Shown: piece by piece, positions 61,601-64,000 of the stretch
How the letters are laid out: the number at the start of each line of letters is the position of its first letter
How positions within the stretch are numbered: the stretch's first letter is position 1
From: Riptortus pedestris
Taxonomy: Eukaryota > Arthropoda > Insecta > Hemiptera > Alydidae
DNA: 64,000 nucleotides
Assembly: GCA_019009955.1 (NCBI GenBank)
Contig: CM032233.1
Coordinates: forward strand, 96,171,001-96,235,000
Reading direction: 5' to 3'
Notes under the pieces: generated by a model
What the model saw: the letters and a program-made list of their open reading frames with translations, nothing else
Databases searched by the model: none
Told to the model about the DNA's origin: nothing
Made by a program: the position numbers and the translations under genes

Positions 61601-64000
61601 TAAGTACTTAATGCTAGCTCGGTTGCTCCTAGAATCTTTAATGGCAAAGGTGTATGCTTCTCCGCCAAAGACAGTATTCACCATAGGAATGTTGTGACAT
61701 CACCTCCATAAATGAAACCCAAGGTCTGTAGGACCTCAACACTTAGAGAGAGACATCAGGAACTTTGATATCCGTTTTCCCTGTATGTGAGACTCAACAG
61801 TAAGAACAAAAGACTAAAGACCCACCATCCAGTGAATTGGTCGACTTTTATATCTAGCATGATATCTTGTTTGGGTAGGCTGGCCATTACATGACCTCAT
61901 TACATCATGCTTTCGCATACTATGATCTGGTTTGTCAGGAATGTGCATTGCAATATTAATATAGATCCATGTAAACTTTTGCATATCCAACCTTGTCAAT
62001 GTAATATTCTACAATTGTTATTCTATACATTTTTCTTTAACTTAAAGATTAAGAGAGCTGTTTGTATTTTTCTGTTTTCAGCCTTAAGTAAACCCCTACC
62101 CATATTCATCTCTCATTAACCTAAGCCTATATTATATTGTGGAACATTTTGTTCCGATCTTTAATATGGCAAATTGTTTTCATTGAACCTTCCCCATGCC
62201 AATTACATAGATAAATACAATATGTGCAAGGCTTCAATTTTTATATGATTGTTACCATACACAATATTTAACAGTTTCATAAACATTAAAAGCGGAATTT
62301 AGATCGGTAGGAATGGTAATTTACAGAAGAAACCAAATACACAACCAGGTATATCTTTGTTATGCATTGGATCTAAAATCATTATATAACTAAAATTATT
62401 CACAAAGTAATTTACTACAATTGTTGTTTGACATGTTTTTTAAAAATTAGATTATTAGCCGAGTAATTTTTACTCCAGTTAATCCCCCCCCCACTCCTAT
62501 TCATGCAATTTTCACATACAGCAGTAGCATTACAAAACATCTTATGTCCAGTTTAAATTTCAAGTTCTGTTTACAAATGGCATCTTATTATGGGAAATAT
62601 AGTGAGGTGTTTACACACCTGCTTCATAGGATGTACCCTCCCCCCTTTTTATTATTGAGCGTTAGTTTCTTCCTCTATTATAAAATGTGTAGTTTTAATA
62701 AAATTATCTAAAGAATAGCTATTCGTTATGTAAAGAAAAATCCAATGTAAATTTTTATAAAATATTTGTCTTGATTTTTTTTTGTGTTTATTTTTATTTT
62801 CCTTTCTAATCAATTTAACTTTTATGTTTAAATCAATGTTCCTTGAATATTTACTTTAATTCAAGTGTTTAATTTGCTCAATCTATGACATTGACTTTAG
62901 TTAAAATTCTATTTGATACATTCAAAAGAATTTATCTTTGTTTGAGGTGATCAAAATCCTGAAGAATGTTCTTAGAGTTATGAAGACAGAATCATTTTTT
63001 ATTCATTTTATTTTTTTAGTGAAAAATATTAGTAAGCACTCTTAGTTGTTTTTCTTTTATTTTCGCAGTTTAAATATCCTCATGCATGGATCTTATAACA
63101 AGGGCTTGGTTAAACGAGTCCAAAATAAATAAAACTATTTAGAACTATGTTTGATTAATATTAATAATCCAAATAGAGCATAAGAACTCATTTAAAATTA
63201 GTTTTTTTTTCCTCATTGTACACCTCGACAGAAGAAGCATCAGTTATACAGATATTATAAATTAATATTAATTATTTTAAATGCTTTAAGTTGTAAAATT
63301 ATTTTATTTCATATCTTTGTATAAAATAAAGTGTAATTTTTGGCTTGGGGTAATTATAGGTAAACTGTAGTTCATAACATTTTCCAAGAGGTTATGACCT
63401 TTGGTAAGGGTTGGGCAACTGATGTCTACATTTGAGACAAGTCAGGGATTTAAACCGGAAACCCCAATGCTAAAATACTTACAACTTAGTCTAACTCATG
63501 GAAGGAGTGTTAACTTCACCTTCATAAAACTCCGATTGATTGCTTTAAGGTCTTCTTAGATCTAATTTTTCTGAGTAGCTCACCAGCTGAAAAGGGTTAA
63601 CCTCACCTATCTCAATGAAGGAATAAATAATTTTTTTTACAATGAGCTTCATTTATCCATATATTCAATCCTTAAGAATTGGAAAGAAACCTATAATTCA
63701 CAAAATCTGGAAATATTTTAAGTTCAACATTAGTTTTCATTTGTCTGTAGTAAGTATATTGTGTAAAGTGGTGTTAATGACCAACAACATTATTATTATT
63801 ATTATTGTGCACTACTAATTTATAAGAACAGTGTTTTAATTCACTGTTTACGTATTGTTTGGTTTTTCAATAAACGTCTTGGTGATAAAAGAATTTTTAA
63901 TTCACAGGAAATCACAATGCTTGGAGATGGAACTTTGTCCTCTAGTCAGTTTTTTAAGACGATTGTTAGATTTGATTCGTATTCGTGACACAGGGGAAAT
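45999..64000 (+). CDS. Br140: Br140/BRPF (peregrin-type) chromatin reader, 3' end beyond window
   Basis: Eleven exons join in frame: 45999-46224, 48687-48883, 49022-49152, 49976-50153, 50955-51139, 51510-51651, 53103-53298, 56298-56469, 58805-58988, 60455-60573 and 63908-64000+ (1823 nt, about 607 residues). BRPF proteins scaffold MOZ/MORF-type (fly Enok) histone acetyltransferase complexes in the nucleus. Seen in order: a C2H2 finger (C28, C33, two His near 45 and 51), a basic KKKKK patch (76-80), the EPL-like region with [14 protein letters not shown], a PHD1-zinc knuckle-PHD2 unit (about 263-430) reading [20 protein letters not shown] and later [12 protein letters not shown], and the region before the bromodomain ([39 protein letters not shown]). 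Bromodomain and PWWP should follow outside. The similarity to human BRPF1 is strong in each exon. Confidence 0.95.
46499..47845. repeat. Local duplication, two copies, period about 840 bp
   Basis: The copy from about 46499 (CATGGGAAACAAGGTGCAAA) and the copy from about 47340 (CATGGGAAACAAGGGACAAA) share ATTAATTCTTT, AGCTATATTAG/AACTATATTAG, ATCCAAGGTTAGCAGT, AATGTGAATAGATCGG and end in CGGCTGATTCCACCC-like sequence. Copy 2 carries an expanded (TA)n (47763-47822). It lies in Br140 intron 1. Confidence 0.85.
47763..47898. repeat. Two (TA)n tracts
   Basis: TA runs at 47763-47822 and 47870-47898, separated by AATCGGCTGATTCCACCC-containing sequence. Confidence 0.95.
48687..48883 (+). CDS. Br140: Br140 exon 2, basic patch and linker
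   Basis: Acceptor TATTTTTCAG, donor AAG|GTGAGT. It encodes [12 protein letters not shown] and later [20 protein letters not shown], typical of the BRPF region between the C2H2 finger and the EPL-like region. Confidence 0.92.
49022..49152 (+). CDS. Br140: Br140 exon 3
   Basis: Acceptor TTTTTAAG (AAG type, weak), donor AG|GTAGTT. It encodes [20 protein letters not shown] and RPAGYIR, linking in phase to exon 4. Confidence 0.88.
49976..50153 (+). CDS. Br140: Br140 exon 4, EPL-like acidic region
   Basis: Acceptor CATATTAG, donor CAG|GTATAA. It encodes [20 protein letters not shown] then DAAWLEIMN, a BRPF and Enhancer-of-polycomb-like hallmark. Confidence 0.95.
50955..51139 (+). CDS. Br140: Br140 exon 5, PHD1
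   Basis: Acceptor TTTCTTTAG, donor CAG|GTGGTT. A complete first PHD finger except its last Cxx[34 protein letters not shown]1 of BRPF binds the unmodified H3 tail. Confidence 0.97.
51408..51461. repeat. Perfect 23-bp hairpin with 8-nt loop in Br140 intron 5
   Basis: Left arm 51408-51430 (TTTTTTGTAATAGCTGGAC at its inner end), loop AGCAAACA, right arm 51439-51461, with no mismatch. It may be a tiny foldback element or a miRNA-like hairpin. Confidence 0.85.
51510..51651 (+). CDS. Br140: Br140 exon 6, zinc knuckle and start of PHD2
   Basis: Acceptor ATTTTTAG, donor ACT|GTATGT. It reads [20 protein letters not shown] then [18 protein letters not shown]. The first CxxC-completing cysteine of PHD1 is at its start. 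Confidence 0.97.
53103..53298 (+). CDS. Br140: Br140 exon 7, PHD2
   Basis: Acceptor TTTTTTCAG, donor A|GTAATG. It reads [20 protein letters not shown], then [15 protein letters not shown] and [17 protein letters not shown], the second (extended) PHD finger, known to bind DNA in BRPF proteins. Confidence 0.97.
53850..54385 (-). mobile_element. Retroposon with 5S-rRNA-like head
   Basis: The reverse strand at about 54170-54245 reads GACCGATCAGATGAACGAAG, TTAAACAACAATGAACATGG and TCAGCACTCAAGTAGG, which follows the 5S rRNA internal promoter region (CCGATCA...AAGTTAAGCA...GGTTAGTACTTGGATGGG) with many changes. A GC-rich body of about 300 nt follows down to 53850. This is compatible with a 5S-derived SINE or a LINE/SINE chimera. 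A (CA)-rich run lies just 5' of it at 54270-54310. Ends are approximate. Confidence 0.5.
54420..54990 (+). repeat. Terminal-hairpin repeat family, copy in Br140 intron 7
   Basis: ATTGAGGACGTACTCATGAC, ACGATTTTCAAAAAATTTC, (TA)n (54529-54556), TCTGTTAACACTCTAGCAG, CCAATCTTATTGCAAATT and the right end GGGAAATCTGCTTAGTTTAC then CCTGCATGACGGAC. A second partial copy (body plus right end) lies at 55155-55525. Confidence 0.65.
55530..55650 (-). pseudogene. LINE C-terminal zinc-knuckle fragment
   Basis: The reverse strand reads [20 protein letters not shown] then CKWGED. C-x2-C-x~8-H-x4-C with the ETLPHVLG core is the C-terminal knuckle of R2/NeSL- and related LINEs. Only this fragment is recognisable. 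Another reverse-strand open stretch, [20 protein letters not shown] (55010-55160), may come from the same element. Confidence 0.6.
55650..55696. repeat. (TA)n microsatellite
   Basis: About 46 nt of TA directly beside the LINE fragment. Confidence 0.9.
56298..56469 (+). CDS. Br140: Br140 exon 8, end of PHD2 and linker
   Basis: Acceptor CTTTATAG, donor AG|GTGAGG. It reads [17 protein letters not shown] (the last PHD2 ligands) and a lysine/proline linker ending [12 protein letters not shown], as in BRPF. Confidence 0.93.
57205..57420 (+). mobile_element. tRNA-derived SINE-like repeat in Br140 intron 8
   Basis: A-box-like GGTGGTCTAGTGTTTAAATG and B-box-like AAGTTTAAACCTGG stand about 40 nt apart; then ATTGCACACTAAAATTTTTT and AGCAAGTAACGAT follow, shared with the repeat at 17404-17690. 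Confidence 0.6.
57500..58300 (+). pseudogene. Decayed Penelope-like element, RT end plus GIY-YIG region
   Basis: The forward translation has ETD, a stop, [12 protein letters not shown], a stop, [14 protein letters not shown], a hallmark order of Penelope-like reverse transcriptases (E-T/N-x-KLPFLD...T.WYRKPT). Further on come [22 protein letters not shown] and [20 protein letters not shown], corresponding to the GIY-YIG endonuclease region (YIGQTKQ-like core changed to FVQAKQ), then ISETLHINI. Many stops; dead. It lies in sense in Br140 intron 8. Confidence 0.75.
58805..58988 (+). CDS. Br140: Br140 exon 9
   Basis: Acceptor ATTTTTAG, donor ATA|GTAAGC. It reads [20 protein letters not shown] then [18 protein letters not shown], matching the BRPF segment that precedes the bromodomain and contributes to acetyltransferase binding. 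Confidence 0.95.
59070..59650 (+). mobile_element. Probable solo LTR with TATA box and initiator
   Basis: A GC-richer block has CTATAAAAGGGACC (TATA at 59164) and TCAGTTTAG 29 nt downstream, the TATA/initiator arrangement usual in insect LTR retrotransposons. Then a region of GAACAGTG/CAGTGCAGT repeats and, near the end, AATAAATTG and TAATAAACG polyadenylation signals. No internal coding sequence follows. Exact ends and target duplication were not found, and the superfamily (gypsy or BEL) is open. It is in sense orientation in Br140 intron 9. Confidence 0.55.
60455..60573 (+). CDS. Br140: Br140 exon 10
   Basis: Acceptor TCTTTCAG, donor AAAGT|GTAATG. It reads [20 protein letters not shown] then [19 protein letters not shown]. 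If the donor is not used, the frame stops at the very next codon (TAA overlapping the donor). Confidence 0.93.
60574..63907. other. Br140 intron 10
   Basis: No gene inside. Weak copies of the terminal-hairpin family occur at about 61310-61365 (right end) and 61990-62130. A SINE-like block lies at 63380-63500. Confidence 0.5.
63380..63500 (-). mobile_element. tRNA-derived SINE-like repeat
   Basis: The reverse strand reads GAGTTAGACTAAGTTGTAAG (A-box-like) and CCGGTTTAAATCCC (B-box-like) about 30 nt apart. Ends were not defined. Confidence 0.4.
63908..64000 (+). CDS. Br140: Br140 exon 11, partial, cut by window end
   Basis: Acceptor AATTCACAG. The first base completes a valine codon; then [20 protein letters not shown] and [10 protein letters not shown], matching the BRPF stretch just before the bromodomain (EMxLxPFxxLLRxxLxxLxxxDTG). 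Confidence 0.92.

Noticed and set aside
1..64000. Functional tRNA, rRNA or CRISPR loci
   Set aside because: None found by eye. Only tRNA- and 5S-like heads of retroposons are present, and the direct repeats seen are microsatellites or transposon parts.

Overview
This is an AT-rich, intron-containing animal chromosome segment, most likely from an arthropod (insect or crustacean; I cannot decide which from the window). The reasons are GT-AG introns, an arthropod-type set of genes (a CUB/LDLa membrane protein of the Culd type, the proteasome subunit Rpn3, the chromatin reader Br140/BRPF), and a dense layer of decayed transposons typical of arthropods. No operons, bacterial signals or CRISPR arrays are present.
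Layout. 1-4.4 kb is intergenic and filled with repeats: two copies of a terminal-hairpin repeat family, a 199-bp MITE and a SINE with perfect target-site duplications. 4.48-18.34 kb (+) is a complete seven-exon gene for a 389-residue single-pass membrane protein: signal peptide, one CUB, one LDLa, one membrane helix and a cytoplasmic tail with a PPxY motif. 18.3-22.5 kb is intergenic, with a decayed BEL/Pao-like fragment and a 167-bp tandem duplication. 22.59-24.05 kb (-) is Rpn3, intronless in its coding part, with a splice acceptor directly before the ATG. 24-46 kb is a 22-kb transposon field: a deleted mariner, R1-like and RTE-like LINE fragments, a pair of diverged duplicated segments (about 33.2-35.8 and 38.4-41.5 kb) that each carry a PHD-finger ORF, an IR/DR-type Tc1 element inside one copy, a TTAA-flanked MITE inside the other, a 0.6-kb purine tract, and two Helitrons in inverted nested arrangement. 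46.0-64.0 kb (+) is Br140/BRPF, of which I could join eleven exons in a consistent frame (about 607 codons). The gene runs off the right edge just before the expected bromodomain. Its introns hold a 0.84-kb-period duplication, a perfect 23-bp hairpin, a 5S-rRNA-like retroposon, a LINE zinc-knuckle fragment, a Penelope-like element with GIY-YIG remnants, and a probable solo LTR with TATA box and initiator.
Function. The three cellular genes are not evidently linked: Culd-like acts at membranes in endocytic trafficking, Rpn3 in the proteasome lid, Br140 as scaffold and reader of a MOZ-type histone acetyltransferase. The Culd-like gene and Rpn3 are convergent; Rpn3 and Br140 are divergent and separated by the transposon field. 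I see no clear novel multi-gene system. The least explained items are the duplicated PHD-finger ORFs and the terminal-hairpin repeat family.
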